NCBI GenBank assembly: GCA_003671195.1
Contig: QWPJ01000246.1
Location: 26,674-90,673, forward strand
Source of the DNA: Planctomycetota bacterium
GTDB lineage: Bacteria > Planctomycetota > Planctomycetia > Pirellulales > Pirellulaceae
Reading direction: 5' to 3'
DNA length: 64,000 bases
A program made the translations under genes and the position numbers. A model generated the notes under the pieces. That model worked only from the letters and a program-made list of their open reading frames with translations. It was not told where the DNA came from and ran no database searches. Shown here one piece after another: positions 34,658-44,028 of this stretch. The stretch's first letter is position 1. The number at the start of each line of letters is the position of its first letter.

Positions 34658-35266
34658 ATGAGCCAGTTTCGTTTAGTAGTTTTGTCGGCCGTTGCTTTTG
34701 TTGCAGCGGGATTTGGATCGGTCGCGATGGCCGGTTGCGGTGGAGACAATGGTTGCAGTGGCGGTCGCAGCGGTCTTTTCGCTCGATTGCACTCCAAGAA
34801 AGCAGCTTGCAGCGGCGCAGTCGCCAAGGACTGCAGCGGTGGCGGATTGCTCAGCAAGATGGGTGGCCGCCGAGGAGCCAAGTGCTCCGGAACGGTTGCT
34901 CCTCAGTGCGCACCGGCTCCTGCTCCTGCTTGCAACACCGGTTGCGACACCGGATGCGGTAGCGTTGCAGTCGATTCCGGATGCACCGGATGCGCAGGTA
35001 CAACCGTCATGTCCGACTCGTCGGTTATCGTCGGATCGGCTCCTTGCACCAACTGCGGAACCGCAGTCAATGCAGGAACCGTCGAAAGCTCCACCGTCGC
35101 GCCTCCAGTGCCAGGAGCACCGGCGACGATCGCTCCAGCAACAGCACCGGCGACGATCGCTCCAGCAGCAGCACCGGCAGTTCCAGCAGCACCAGCCGTT
35201 CCAGCAGCACCGGCAGTTCCAGCAGCACCGGCAGTTCCTTCGGCCAGCGACGTTCCAAAGGCCTAG
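34658..35266 (+). CDS. Exported cysteine-rich protein with Ala/Pro tail
   Basis: 202 residues. Signal peptide ending at AMA-G (about residue 25). The mature N-terminal part is rich in Cys and Gly (GCGGDNGC, ACNTGCDTGCG, CTGCAG, CTNCG), with 16 or so cysteines, usually in C-x2-3-C pairs. The last third is an APAVPA/APATIAP repeat coded by 18-bp units. A strong ribosome-binding site and an intrinsic terminator bracket it, so it is a single-gene, probably well expressed transcript. It could be a disulfide-linked surface or cell-wall protein; planctomycetes have Cys-rich envelope proteins, but this is not a family I recognise. Confidence 0.75.
   Translation: MSQFRLVVLSAVAFVAAGFGSVAMAGCGGDNGCSGGRSGLFARLHSKKAACSGAVAKDCSGGGLLSKMGGRRGAKCSGTVAPQCAPAPAPACNTGCDTGCGSVAVDSGCTGCAGTTVMSDSSVIVGSAPCTNCGTAVNAGTVESSTVAPPVPGAPATIAPATAPATIAPAAAPAVPAAPAVPAAPAVPAAPAVPSASDVPKA
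35118..35238 (+). repeat. Ala/Pro-coding tandem repeats, main unit 18 bp
   Basis: TTCCAGCAGCACCGGCAG three times at 35181-35234 (first copy with three changes), preceded by two GCACCGGCGACGATCGCTCC stretches. Codes PAAPAV repeats. Confidence 0.85.
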
Positions 35267-35336
35267 TTCTTTCCGGTTCGACCGGATCGTTCCAAACGAC
35301 AAACCCGAGCTTTCCAGGCTTGGGGAAAACCATCGA

Positions 35337-35364
35337 GGGCACGCGCAAGCGTGCCCTTTTTTTT
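35337..35364 (+). terminator. Intrinsic terminator
   Basis: Perfect 8-bp stem GGGCACGC/GCGTGCCC with GCAA tetraloop followed by eight T. Lies 70 bp after the Cys-rich gene and serves it. Confidence 0.93.
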
Positions 35365-35472
35365 GCGAATGGTCCCCTTGCTTTTGTCGCTACAATGTCC
35401 GCCTGGAGCTGAAGAGTTTTTTTCCAACTGGGACTATTCCCAACCGATCCCAACCGACACTGGAGTTTTTTC

Positions 35473-36216
35473 GTGCCCGACGAATCGATTGCCAACGAGA
35501 AGTCATCGGTAACCATCTACACCGACGGAGCCGCTGAGCCCAATCCCGGTCCGGGCGGCTATGGGATCGTGCTCATGGCCGGCAAGCATCGCAAAGAGCT
35601 ATCTGGCGGATTTCGTCTCACGACCAACAACCGTATGGAACTCATGGGGGTAATCGTCGCACTCGAGGCTCTTTCGAAGCCCTGCTTGGTCAACCTATAC
35701 AGCGACTCGAAGTATGTCGTCGAAACAGTCCAACGCGGTTCGGTCCTGCGATGGCAAAAAAACCGCTGGATGCGCAGCCCAGGTCAGCCAGTCAAAAATG
35801 TCGATCTATGGAAACGCTACCTCGAGGCCTCGGCCCGGCACTCGATCCGATTCCATTGGGTCAAAGGTCACGCGGGGGTCGCCGAGAACGAACGGTGCGA
35901 TGAATTGGCCGTCGCTGCGATTCAGCAATACGATTTGGCCGACGACCAAGGATACCTTACAGACCCATCGAGCAGTCGCTCCCTGAACCCCCAACTGGCA
36001 ACCCGAGTTTCTAGGCCAATCCCCCTGAATCCAGGCCCTGCGGTGGAACCATCGGAAGGAGCACCTTGTCGAAAATGTACAGAGAACTTGGTCAAAAAAA
36101 CTCCCAAGCCCAAGGCCCGAAAGCCCGGGCAGACGTATTTCTACGAATGGTACCTCTTCTGTCCAGGATGTGGGACGATGTATATGGTTAACGAAGCAAA
36201 ACGAAGCATCGACTGA
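35473..36216 (+). CDS. rnhA: Ribonuclease HI with C-terminal zinc ribbon
   Basis: 247 residues from a GTG start. Residues 10-150 are type 1 RNase H with the full catalytic set D18, E56, D78, H133 and D143, plus the YTDGAAEPNPGPGG opening. It cuts RNA in RNA-DNA hybrids. A C-terminal extension carries C199-x2-C202 and C230-x2-C233, a zinc ribbon not present in E. coli RNase HI, with the stretch GQTYFYEWYLFCPGC. The extension may add nucleic-acid binding. No adjacent replication genes. Confidence 0.92.
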   Translation: MPDESIANEKSSVTIYTDGAAEPNPGPGGYGIVLMAGKHRKELSGGFRLTTNNRMELMGVIVALEALSKPCLVNLYSDSKYVVETVQRGSVLRWQKNRWMRSPGQPVKNVDLWKRYLEASARHSIRFHWVKGHAGVAENERCDELAVAAIQQYDLADDQGYLTDPSSSRSLNPQLATRVSRPIPLNPGPAVEPSEGAPCRKCTENLVKKTPKPKARKPGQTYFYEWYLFCPGCGTMYMVNEAKRSID

Positions 36217-36251
36217 AGTTTCAATCACCAACGCCCTGACGTATCGATTCC

Positions 36252-39200
36252 ATGCAATTTCTATACAACTCCCCTTCCGAGATCTCCAGCGGTTTCCCAC
36301 CCGTGAGCGTGGTGACCGAAGAGCTATTGCATGCCAACTCGATCTATAACGAATCGGTCGAACTATTTGAGCGTCTCAAGCACTCGAATCACTGCTGCCA
36401 ATGCGAGAAAAGACGGCCAGTAAAGATCGCTACGGTCGTTTTTCTCGATGAGCATTTCGCTTGCTCGTTTCCGCTGTCCCTATGCGAGCCCTGCAGCCGA
36501 CTCTCGCCAATCGTCGCGGCACATCAAGTTCGCCCGATCTACTTTTTCGCCGCTGGCATGATTCTTGCTGCGCTGGCTGCGTTGGCCTACAGACTCCAAG
36601 CCCCTTTGCCCCTGGTTTGGATTTTGCTCGCATCGCTTCTCGGAGTTTGGTTCCTTCAAAGACACTTTCGCAGCAAGCCCCAGGATGCGAAAATTCGCGA
36701 AGAACTCACCCGAGCACTGGTCGCCAAAAGTCCTTTTTTCAGTAAATTTCTCGAGGCCTATCCCAAAGGTCGATTGTTCTGGCACAGCACGCTCCAACTC
36801 GAAAACTGGAGTACCGATGCGGAGAAAAATCTCTTCCAATCGAGCCTGATCGCTTTTGATCGAGGGTACGTTCTATCCGATATGCATGGACTCAACGAAG
36901 AGGACGGATCGCTGGCGATTTGCCATGCAGTATTCCAATACATCGACTCGGCATTCCATCAAAAGCTCCGACAGTTCCAAGACGCACCGATCGCATGCCA
37001 AGCACTGATTCAGTTTTTTCCCGGACGAAAACGGATCATCCAAACGCAAATTCTCCCCCTTGCTCAGGTCGCTGAAAAAACGCTCCGATCCGACGACCTT
37101 CCGCCGCAAACCGACCGTGCCCTCGAGAAAGCATTGCAGTCGATGCCGGAATTTCCTGTCCGAGCCCCGATCATCCTCATTTACCGAAGTTGCAACCTTG
37201 AAGGTACCAGCCAATTCCGCGAATTGACCCTTCCGGATGCTCATCCGGACTACCAACGCTATGTCCGCGCGATGCGTCCTGCACAAGAACTTCAAAAAGA
37301 AGGCGAATCTAGCGAGCTTCTCTATGACATCAAGGACCTAGACTCCTCGATCGAAGATCTCGAATTCGCAACCGAGATGATGGCTCTGCCGGAAAACCAA
37401 ATTCAAGTCGAGGACCTTGAGTATTGGCAGAAAGCTGTGGAAGAAAACCGACGATTGGACGTTGGGATCCCCGACCTGTTGGCCGCCTCGGGTAAGTACG
37501 AACAAGCCCAAGCGCGATGGGAAAACTTGTTGCAGAAATCTCCTCAAGACCGCGAGTTGCTATTCGGCTATGCGAGGTTCCTCCAACGCAATGGGATGCT
37601 TGAAAAAGCAGCGAGCGTTTGCCAATCGCTGATCAAACTTCCAGATGCCGGTACCGACTGGTATGGGTTCCTGGCCCATCTTCAACACTCGATGGGATTT
37701 CCCCTCGAAGCCCAAAAGACCATCGATAAGGCACCCGAGGGCCCAAAGTCTGAGGAGTTTCACTTCGTCGCGGCCAGTGTTGCTCAGGAGGTCGATGACA
37801 CCTCCGGTGCGATCCGCGAACTCGATGCTGCACTTGCCGTGAACCCCCTGCACGGAAACTCCCTCTTGCTCAGGGCTAAACTCCTGATGCTCGAGGGACA
37901 CAACCAAAGGGCACTCAAAGACATCGATGCGTTTATCGAAAACGAGGGACCAAATCTTCGAGCCATCCAACTCAAGGCTTACATCATCCATCGACTCGAA
38001 GGGATCGAGAAATCGATCGATTACCTCACCCAGTGCATCGAGCAACTCGGCTCGCATCCGATCCTCAATGGCCTCCGCGCGGATGCTTACAAGGAATCCG
38101 GTAAACTCTCCTTAGCCCTCCAAGACATCGATTGGGTCATCGAAAACCAACCCGATTTGGCGGTCGCCCGACAACAACGCATCGAAATACGGATCGAGAA
38201 TGGGGATACCGATGGAGCCATCGCCGACTCGCAATTCCTGCTCGATCAAGGACTCGAGAACACCGCACTTCTGAGCGATTACGGATACGCGAAATTCCTT
38301 TGCCAGGATTACGAAGAAGCCCTCGGACTGCTTCTGCGGGCCGTCGAGCTCGACTCGAACAACCTCTCTGCTCGCTACCGACTTTCCCAAACCTATTCGA
38401 AACTCGGTAGGATCGATGAAGCAGTCGCCGAACTCTCGGCCATTCTCGAAGTCGACTCCGAACACGCAATCCCTTTTGTCGTCCGTGGATACCACTTTTT
38501 GATGCTCGGCCAATACGATCGCGCAGGGGCTGACTTCGATGAAGCTTTGAAAATCGAACCCAAAGAGATCCAAGCCATGCGAGGCAGTGCGCTGGTGAGC
38601 GAATCGCTCGGCGACCGCAAACGAGCCCTCAAACTCCTCGACCAAGCCCTTGCGCTCGATCCGACCAACGAGGAATGCTTGATGGATCGCTCGCGTTTGT
38701 CGATGAGCGGCTATGACCTCAAAGGAGCCGAAAGGGACCTCAATCAGGTCATCCAATCGAGCCCTGATCTGCTCCCGGCCCTCTTCTCACGCGCGCAGTT
38801 GAACATCCAATTGGGGAAAATGGACCAAGCCCTCAGCGACCTCGATGCGATCCTCAAAGAGGATCCAGACTTTGCTCCCGCTTTGATCGGTCGAAGCGCC
38901 ATCTACCAGCAACAAGGGGACGATGAGAAATCTCAAGAGGATCTCGATGCGGCGGTACAACTGCAACCCGAATCAGCCGAAGAAACAGAATTCACCCGCG
39001 CTGTGATGTCGGCACATATCTCCTTTATCCAAAACCGTTTCGAAGAATCCATCCGAGCTTCTACCCAAGCCATCGAACTCGATCCGAGCAACGAAACCGG
39101 TTACCTCAGACGGGCTGCAGCCTACTGGTACTCAGACCAATTCGCAGAAGCTTGGGAGGATTTCAACCATGTCATCGTCAAACTCGAAAAGGAGTCCTCC

Positions 39201-39596
39201 AAAGCCCTCAACGGCCGCGGTGGATGCGCCGCAGAATTAGGTGACTACGAGCCTGCCATCATCGATCTTGAAAAAGCCATTTCTATGGCTCGCGATAAAG
39301 AAAAAGACCACCTCGCCTATTACCTCAACAACTACGCCAGAGCCCTTATCTCTGCCGGGCGGTTCGAGGATGCCCAAGCCGCCCTGAGCGAATCCGAAGA
39401 ACTCCAACCTCGGAACGCTTGGCTCTACTACTACCGAGCCTTGCTCCATATCGCTCGCCAAGAGGAAACGCTCGCTTGCAGAGACTTCCAAAAATCCATC
39501 GAATTCGATCAGCCACCTATTCCCCCCCGCAAAAAAGCCAAAGCCGAATCGTACATCAAGAAATTCGGGACCGAGGAAAAGCCGTCCGACAACTAA
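36252..39596 (+). CDS. Large TPR protein with N-terminal Cys motifs and membrane helices
   Basis: 1114 residues. The N-terminal 85 residues hold CCQCEKR and, about 30 residues later, CEPCSRL, a possible zinc-binding module. Two hydrophobic helices follow (AAGMILAALAALAYRL, LVWILLASLLGVWFL). From about 370 to the end there are a dozen or more TPR units, for example PLEAQKTIDKAPEGPKSEEF and YEEALGLLLRAVELDSNN. The expected role is a membrane-bound assembly platform. It starts 36 bp after rnhA and overlaps the end of the next gene by 4 bp on the opposite strand. Partner and function unknown. Confidence 0.7.
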   Translation: MQFLYNSPSEISSGFPPVSVVTEELLHANSIYNESVELFERLKHSNHCCQCEKRRPVKIATVVFLDEHFACSFPLSLCEPCSRLSPIVAAHQVRPIYFFAAGMILAALAALAYRLQAPLPLVWILLASLLGVWFLQRHFRSKPQDAKIREELTRALVAKSPFFSKFLEAYPKGRLFWHSTLQLENWSTDAEKNLFQSSLIAFDRGYVLSDMHGLNEEDGSLAICHAVFQYIDSAFHQKLRQFQDAPIACQALIQFFPGRKRIIQTQILPLAQVAEKTLRSDDLPPQTDRALEKALQSMPEFPVRAPIILIYRSCNLEGTSQFRELTLPDAHPDYQRYVRAMRPAQELQKEGESSELLYDIKDLDSSIEDLEFATEMMALPENQIQVEDLEYWQKAVEENRRLDVGIPDLLAASGKYEQAQARWENLLQKSPQDRELLFGYARFLQRNGMLEKAASVCQSLIKLPDAGTDWYGFLAHLQHSMGFPLEAQKTIDKAPEGPKSEEFHFVAASVAQEVDDTSGAIRELDAALAVNPLHGNSLLLRAKLLMLEGHNQRALKDIDAFIENEGPNLRAIQLKAYIIHRLEGIEKSIDYLTQCIEQLGSHPILNGLRADAYKESGKLSLALQDIDWVIENQPDLAVARQQRIEIRIENGDTDGAIADSQFLLDQGLENTALLSDYGYAKFLCQDYEEALGLLLRAVELDSNNLSARYRLSQTYSKLGRIDEAVAELSAILEVDSEHAIPFVVRGYHFLMLGQYDRAGADFDEALKIEPKEIQAMRGSALVSESLGDRKRALKLLDQALALDPTNEECLMDRSRLSMSGYDLKGAERDLNQVIQSSPDLLPALFSRAQLNIQLGKMDQALSDLDAILKEDPDFAPALIGRSAIYQQQGDDEKSQEDLDAAVQLQPESAEETEFTRAVMSAHISFIQNRFEESIRASTQAIELDPSNETGYLRRAAAYWYSDQFAEAWEDFNHVIVKLEKESSKALNGRGGCAAELGDYEPAIIDLEKAISMARDKEKDHLAYYLNNYARALISAGRFEDAQAALSESEELQPRNAWLYYYRALLHIARQEETLACRDFQKSIEFDQPPIPPRKKAKAESYIKKFGTEEKPSDN

Positions 39597-40600
39597 GGCT
39601 TAGCCGGCTGACGGATGACCGCACCACTTTTTTTGCCCGTTGAATCGCGTTGGGGGGAAACCGAGGGGCCGCTAGACCATGCCGTCGGGACGGTCCTTCG
39701 AGAGCCAGCCCCATCGGACCGAAGGGGCCCGTTGGGCTCCTCGGCCTGAGAATCCGAAACAGAGATCTTGCCACTCTGCCCAATTCCCTGAGAAGCAAGC
39801 AATGGGCTATCCGTCGTACGCATCCTCAAGGGAGGGTTCGGCTGACTCTTGGCGATCGATGGAGTCTCGGACGGCCTCGCATCAGGCTTGTAACTCGAGT
39901 CAGGCCACGCCGAAGCGACCGGCCGTGGGGGCTCGATCGCCACGATTCGATCTCCTTGGGCCAAGCCTGAGGAGGCCGCGATCGAGCCTGCTGTCGTCGA
40001 ACCGGCAACTTGCGTAGCGCTTCGAGATGGAAACGGGCTTTGACGATCCCAATCGTTGGATTGTGGGTTTGCGTTCATCCCCAGTGCAGCCCCAGAGCGA
40101 CTCGCTATCGATTCGCCGAACCGAGCTGCATTCGGGTCCGCATTTGGCGAATCGCTCGTGGTCCAAAGGGGAGGGCGGGCCGCGACCAGAGCAGACTGGT
40201 TGTCCGGTCGGGTCCGATCCGGCCGGGAGATTGGAATCACCGGCAAGGGTTCCTTGGACAAGACCTCTCGGAGGGTACCTTGTGGCGTCGGCTGGAATGG
40301 ACGAACGGCGACTTGACGCTCTCCGACGAGATCCTCTGGAAGTGCCGAATAGACCGGAACCTCCGCAGAGCTCGCAGGACTCGAGTCGTTGGTGTTCGGC
40401 TCGATGAGGGTCCGATGCATGTCCGGATAGTTGCTGGCCGATGCTGCCATCGGGTCGATCCCAGGCGAAGGATCCGACAAAGGCTGGTACCAGTACCAAG
40501 AGCTGATCGCCGTGGCCAGGACGACAACCAGGACCAGCATCCTAGGACGTGCCGTCGTTGACGATTCTTCGGTAGGTTGATTTTTCTTTTTGTTTGCCAT
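39593..40600 (-). CDS. Membrane-anchored low-complexity protein
   Basis: 335 residues with a basic N terminus and one hydrophobic helix (MLVLVVVLATAISSWYW, about 21-37). The rest is rich in Ser, Pro, Arg and Asp with no recognised domain. Likely a single-pass protein with a disordered periplasmic part. I do not recognise a family. It converges on the TPR gene with a 4-bp overlap of the stops. The upstream 453 bp hold its promoter and that of the DUF1573 gene. Confidence 0.5.
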   Translation of the reverse strand: MANKKKNQPTEESSTTARPRMLVLVVVLATAISSWYWYQPLSDPSPGIDPMAASASNYPDMHRTLIEPNTNDSSPASSAEVPVYSALPEDLVGERQVAVRPFQPTPQGTLREVLSKEPLPVIPISRPDRTRPDNQSALVAARPPLWTTSDSPNADPNAARFGESIASRSGAALGMNANPQSNDWDRQSPFPSRSATQVAGSTTAGSIAASSGLAQGDRIVAIEPPRPVASAWPDSSYKPDARPSETPSIAKSQPNPPLRMRTTDSPLLASQGIGQSGKISVSDSQAEEPNGPLRSDGAGSRRTVPTAWSSGPSVSPQRDSTGKKSGAVIRQPAKP

Positions 40601-41053
40601 AGCGAGAATTCCTCAAGAGTTCCTGCTAGTCTGCCACACTCGGTCGAGCGTGCAGGCGAGCTTGTCGGTCGCAAGTCGAATTCGATCGCAATAAAAAGAT
40701 TGAAATTCGCTTTGTATCGCTTGGAGAAACCTTGTCAGTTCGGCGGTTTTTCAAGGGTAGGGAGATTGACGATCAAAACGCTTAGACCAGCAAGAGTCGA
40801 ATCGACTCGAATCATTTTTTTCAGAAATTGCAATTCGTTCTTTATTTAGGGGGATACTTGTCCGAACGACGCAGGCTTACCCTATTCCTTTGGTGATAAC
40901 CGCAGCAGCAGAGGCAGCAGCAAAAGCGAAAGCAGTACCCAAAGACGGTAGGTTGCAAAAACGGTCGATTAGGCAGACGGGATAGTAGAGAGACATCCAA
41001 GTCGAAACAGCATAGAGTCGAACAACGGTTAGAGAATCAAACGGAGAGTTGCG
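40601..41053. other. Divergent intergenic region, 453 bp
   Basis: Separates two divergently read genes. I see no coding sequence or convincing promoter pair. A short hairpin GAGTCG-AAT-CGACTC near 40795-40810, followed by GAATCATTTTTTT, is terminator-like but not next to a gene end. The + strand gene has GGAGAG just before its ATG. Confidence 0.3.
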
Positions 41054-42085
41054 ATGAGAGCGAGTCTGATGGCATTGATGTGGATTGCGATGGGCTTTAC
41101 GGCTGCCTTAGGGCAGCAATTTCAAACCGCATTCAAAGAGCGGAGCCATGATTTCGGAACCGTCGCGCGTTCGGCCAAGACCGAGCATCGATTTTACTTT
41201 GAGAATCCTTATCCTACCCCGATCCACGTTCGGAGTGTACGCACGTCCTGCGGGTGCACCACACCGAGCATTTTGACCGAGACGGTTGAGCCAGGCCAGA
41301 GCGGTTGCATTTTGGCCGTATTCAATACCGCCACCCATACCGGATCGCGTGGTGCGACGATCACCGTGACGTTCGACAAACCAAGTTTTTCTGAGGTTCA
41401 ACTGACGGTCAAGGGATACATCCGATCCGATGTGGTTTTTAACCCCAACGAGGTTGGCTTTGGCAAGTTGTCTGAAGGGACGGCCAAAGAGGTCGACGTT
41501 ACTTTGGACTATGTTGGAAAATCGACTTGGCAGGTGACCCATGCGACGAGCGATCTACCTTACGTGAAGATCGCAATTCAGGAGCAACTTCGCCAGGGTG
41601 GGAAAGTCCGCTATGGGCTGAAGGTGACCTTGGACGAAACGGCGCCAGCGGGGCCGTTGCAAAGTGAGATTGCGCTGCACACGAACGACTTGAATATCAA
41701 ATCTCTATCGTTGGGACTCAGCGCCAACGTTGAGCCTTCCTTATCGATCCAGCCGAATCTGTTTTCGCTCGGATCGATCGGCAAGCAAGAAGAGATCAAG
41801 AAGTTGGTCCGTCTGAAGGCCACCGAATCCTTTAGGATCCTTGGAATTTCGAGCGAGGACTTCGATGTATCGAGCACCAAGTTGCCCGAAGAGTCCAAGG
41901 ACATGCATTTGCTGTCTCTTGTTTTTGCTCCAAAATCGGCAGCGCTCAGTGACAAAAAAAGCAACTCCGAGCAGCGTGGCAAGATCGTCGTCTTGACGGA
42001 TCTGGCAACCAAGCCCCGAGCGGAGTTGGACGTCGTGTATCGACTCAAGGATAACGTCGTGCCACTTTCGGCTTCGGTCAAGTAG
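41054..42085 (+). CDS. Exported DUF1573 protein
   Basis: 343 residues with a signal peptide (1-20). The N-terminal domain is DUF1573: HDFGTVARSAKTEHRF followed by TSCGCTTP (C66, C68), the family hallmark. Two further Ig-like beta domains follow (about 120-230 and 230-335). These proteins are common in planctomycetes and bacteroidetes and are thought to be periplasmic; their function is not established. A large repeat array lies just after the stop. Confidence 0.8.
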   Translation: MRASLMALMWIAMGFTAALGQQFQTAFKERSHDFGTVARSAKTEHRFYFENPYPTPIHVRSVRTSCGCTTPSILTETVEPGQSGCILAVFNTATHTGSRGATITVTFDKPSFSEVQLTVKGYIRSDVVFNPNEVGFGKLSEGTAKEVDVTLDYVGKSTWQVTHATSDLPYVKIAIQEQLRQGGKVRYGLKVTLDETAPAGPLQSEIALHTNDLNIKSLSLGLSANVEPSLSIQPNLFSLGSIGKQEEIKKLVRLKATESFRILGISSEDFDVSSTKLPEESKDMHLLSLVFAPKSAALSDKKSNSEQRGKIVVLTDLATKPRAELDVVYRLKDNVVPLSASVK

Positions 42086-42100
42086 AAGCTTCGCCGAGTC

Positions 42101-42477
42101 GTCTTCCATGGTAGAGCCATTGTCCCCAATGGCTCTGCCCGACGCACAAGCGGCGGAGTCTGCGGTTTTCTCGGCTGCTTTTCTCAACGGCCACTCTGTC
42201 TTCAAGCGCCGATCGATTGGGGACAATCGATCTACCATCCCAGCGGCGGGGTCTTCCATGGTAGAGCCATTGTCCCCAATGGCTCTGCCCGACGCGCAAG
42301 CGGCGGCGTCTGAGGTTTTCTCGGCTGCTTTTCTCAACGGCCACTCTGTCTTCAAGCGCCGATCGATTGGAGACAATCGATCTACCATCCCAGCGGCGGG
42401 GTCTTCCATGGTAGAGCCATTGTCCCCAATGGCTCTACCCGACGCACAAGCGGCGGAGTCTGCGGTTTTCTCGGCTA
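42101..42477. repeat. 150-bp tandem array of paired palindromes (REP/BIME-like)
   Basis: Copies begin at 42101, 42251 and 42401 (the last one partial, about 77 bp). Each full copy has two hairpins. Hairpin A is AGAGCCATTG-TCCC-CAATGGCTCT (42113-42136 in copy 1, 10-bp perfect stem). Hairpin B is GATCGATTG-GGGA-CAATCGATC (42211-42232, 9-bp perfect stem). Read in reverse, B is the same motif as A: ATGGTAGA, three variable stem bases, ATTG-TCCC-CAAT. Where A has GCC/GGC, B has TCG/CGA, so pairing is conserved while sequence changes. In copy 2 the B loop is GAGA. Confidence 0.9.
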
Positions 42478-42567
42478 TGGGAACGTTTTAAAAGATTTGC
42501 TACAATCTCAGGGCCAGTCGTAAGCATCCAACGCGATCCGGATTGACCCTTTTTGTTAGAGAATCAA

Positions 42568-43968
42568 ATGAGCAGCAACCCGTGGATTTCCGTTCAAAAA
42601 GCTCGCCAAGCCGAGTCGGCCGGACAGAGGGTACAGGTTCGAGGCTGGGTTCGCACACGCCGGGATAGCAAAGGTGGCTTCAGTTTCATCGAAATCAACG
42701 ATGGAAGTTCCATGGGGAATCTTCAAATCATCGCCGATGCTCAACTGAGCAACTACGCGTCGGATGTTCTGACCCTGACGGTGGGCTCAAGCATCGTCGT
42801 CGACGGAGAACTCAGGCCGAGCCAAGGCCAGGGCCAAGCCACCGAAATGTCGGCCAGCAGTTTAAGAGTGCTCGGGCTAGCCAGCGCAACGGACTATCCC
42901 TTGCAAAAAAAGCAACACTCCTTTGAGAAACTTCGCGAGTGGGCCCACCTACGTCCACGAACCAATACCTTCGGCGCCGTTACCCGTGTCCGGGATCGTA
43001 TCAGCTTGGCCACCCACGAGTTCTTCCACGAGGAAGGCTTCGTGCTGGTCCACACTCCGCTCATTACCGCCAGCGACTGCGAAGGTGCCGGTCAGATGTT
43101 CCGAGTCACGACCCTGCCGCTCGATAACCTCCCGACGGTCCAAGGGAAGGTCGATTCCTCAAAGGACTTCTTCGGAAAGCCAGCTTACTTAACCGTCAGC
43201 GGACAACTCGAAGGTGAAACTTACGCTTGTGCATTGGGCAAAATCTACACCTTCGGACCAACCTTTCGCGCAGAAAACTCGAACACTTCAAGGCACCTCT
43301 CGGAGTTTTGGATGATCGAACCCGAGGCTGCGTTCTATGAACTCGCCGACAACATGGGCTTAGCCGAACGCTATTTGAAGTTCATGATTCGAGAGACACT
43401 CAAGCATTGTGCCGAGGACATGGACTTTTTCGAAAAGCGTGTCCAGCCCGGGTTGCTCGCCTCGCTTCAGTTGGTCCTCGACAAGCCGTTTGTCCACATG
43501 ACCTACACCGAAGCCGTTGAGATACTCATCAAGAGCGGCAAGAAATTCGATTACCCAGTCAGTTGGGGGACGGACTTGCAATCCGAACACGAGCGTTTTT
43601 TAACCGAGGAGCACGTCCAAGGTCCCTTGATCTTGTACAACTATCCCAAGGAGATCAAATCGTTTTACATGCGGCTCAACGACGATGGAAAGACCGTTGC
43701 GGCCATGGACGTGCTGGTCCCAGGTGTCGGCGAGATTATCGGTGGATCGCAACGCGAGGAGCGTCTCGACGTGCTGATCCAACGACTTGAAAGCTGCGGC
43801 CTAAAGCAAGAGGACTATTGGTGGTACCTAGACCTTCGCAGGTACGGAACGGTCCCCCACGCAGGCTTTGGCCTGGGGCTCGAACGGATGGTCCAGTACA
43901 CCACCGGCATGGCGAATATTCGCGATGTGATACCTTTCCCACGAAGTCCTGGAAATTGCGATTTCTAG
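42568..43968 (+). CDS. asnS: Asparaginyl-tRNA synthetase
   Basis: 466 residues, class IIb synthetase. N-terminal OB-fold for anticodon binding ([19 protein letters not shown]). Motif 2 is [21 protein letters not shown] and motif 3 is GFGLGLERM. It charges tRNA-Asn directly, so the organism need not make Asn-tRNA by amidation. Start ATG 42568; a TTG 15 bp upstream is in frame. The repeat array lies immediately upstream, so any leader or promoter must be in or beyond it. Confidence 0.95.
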   Translation: MSSNPWISVQKARQAESAGQRVQVRGWVRTRRDSKGGFSFIEINDGSSMGNLQIIADAQLSNYASDVLTLTVGSSIVVDGELRPSQGQGQATEMSASSLRVLGLASATDYPLQKKQHSFEKLREWAHLRPRTNTFGAVTRVRDRISLATHEFFHEEGFVLVHTPLITASDCEGAGQMFRVTTLPLDNLPTVQGKVDSSKDFFGKPAYLTVSGQLEGETYACALGKIYTFGPTFRAENSNTSRHLSEFWMIEPEAAFYELADNMGLAERYLKFMIRETLKHCAEDMDFFEKRVQPGLLASLQLVLDKPFVHMTYTEAVEILIKSGKKFDYPVSWGTDLQSEHERFLTEEHVQGPLILYNYPKEIKSFYMRLNDDGKTVAAMDVLVPGVGEIIGGSQREERLDVLIQRLESCGLKQEDYWWYLDLRRYGTVPHAGFGLGLERMVQYTTGMANIRDVIPFPRSPGNCDF

Positions 43969-44028
43969 ATCTTTCTAAGCGTTTCTGTTGGGTCAAAAGT
44001 CCTAAAACGGACAGGGAAGTGCGATTCG

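Noticed and set aside
34416..34661. 81-residue frame upstream of the Cys-rich gene
   Set aside because: Runs into the following start region, has no ribosome-binding site and covers a promoter-like region.
40795..40821. Intrinsic terminator
   Set aside because: The stem is only 6 bp, the T run is separated from it, and no gene ends nearby.
42101..42477. CRISPR array
   Set aside because: Units are contiguous 150-bp tandem copies with internal palindromes, without unique spacers and without cas genes.
42108..42491. 127-residue repetitive frame within the 150-bp array, and a 222-residue - strand frame
   Set aside because: A 150-bp period is divisible by 3, so any frame free of stops in one unit stays open in all. 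The conserved feature is the DNA hairpin, not a protein.
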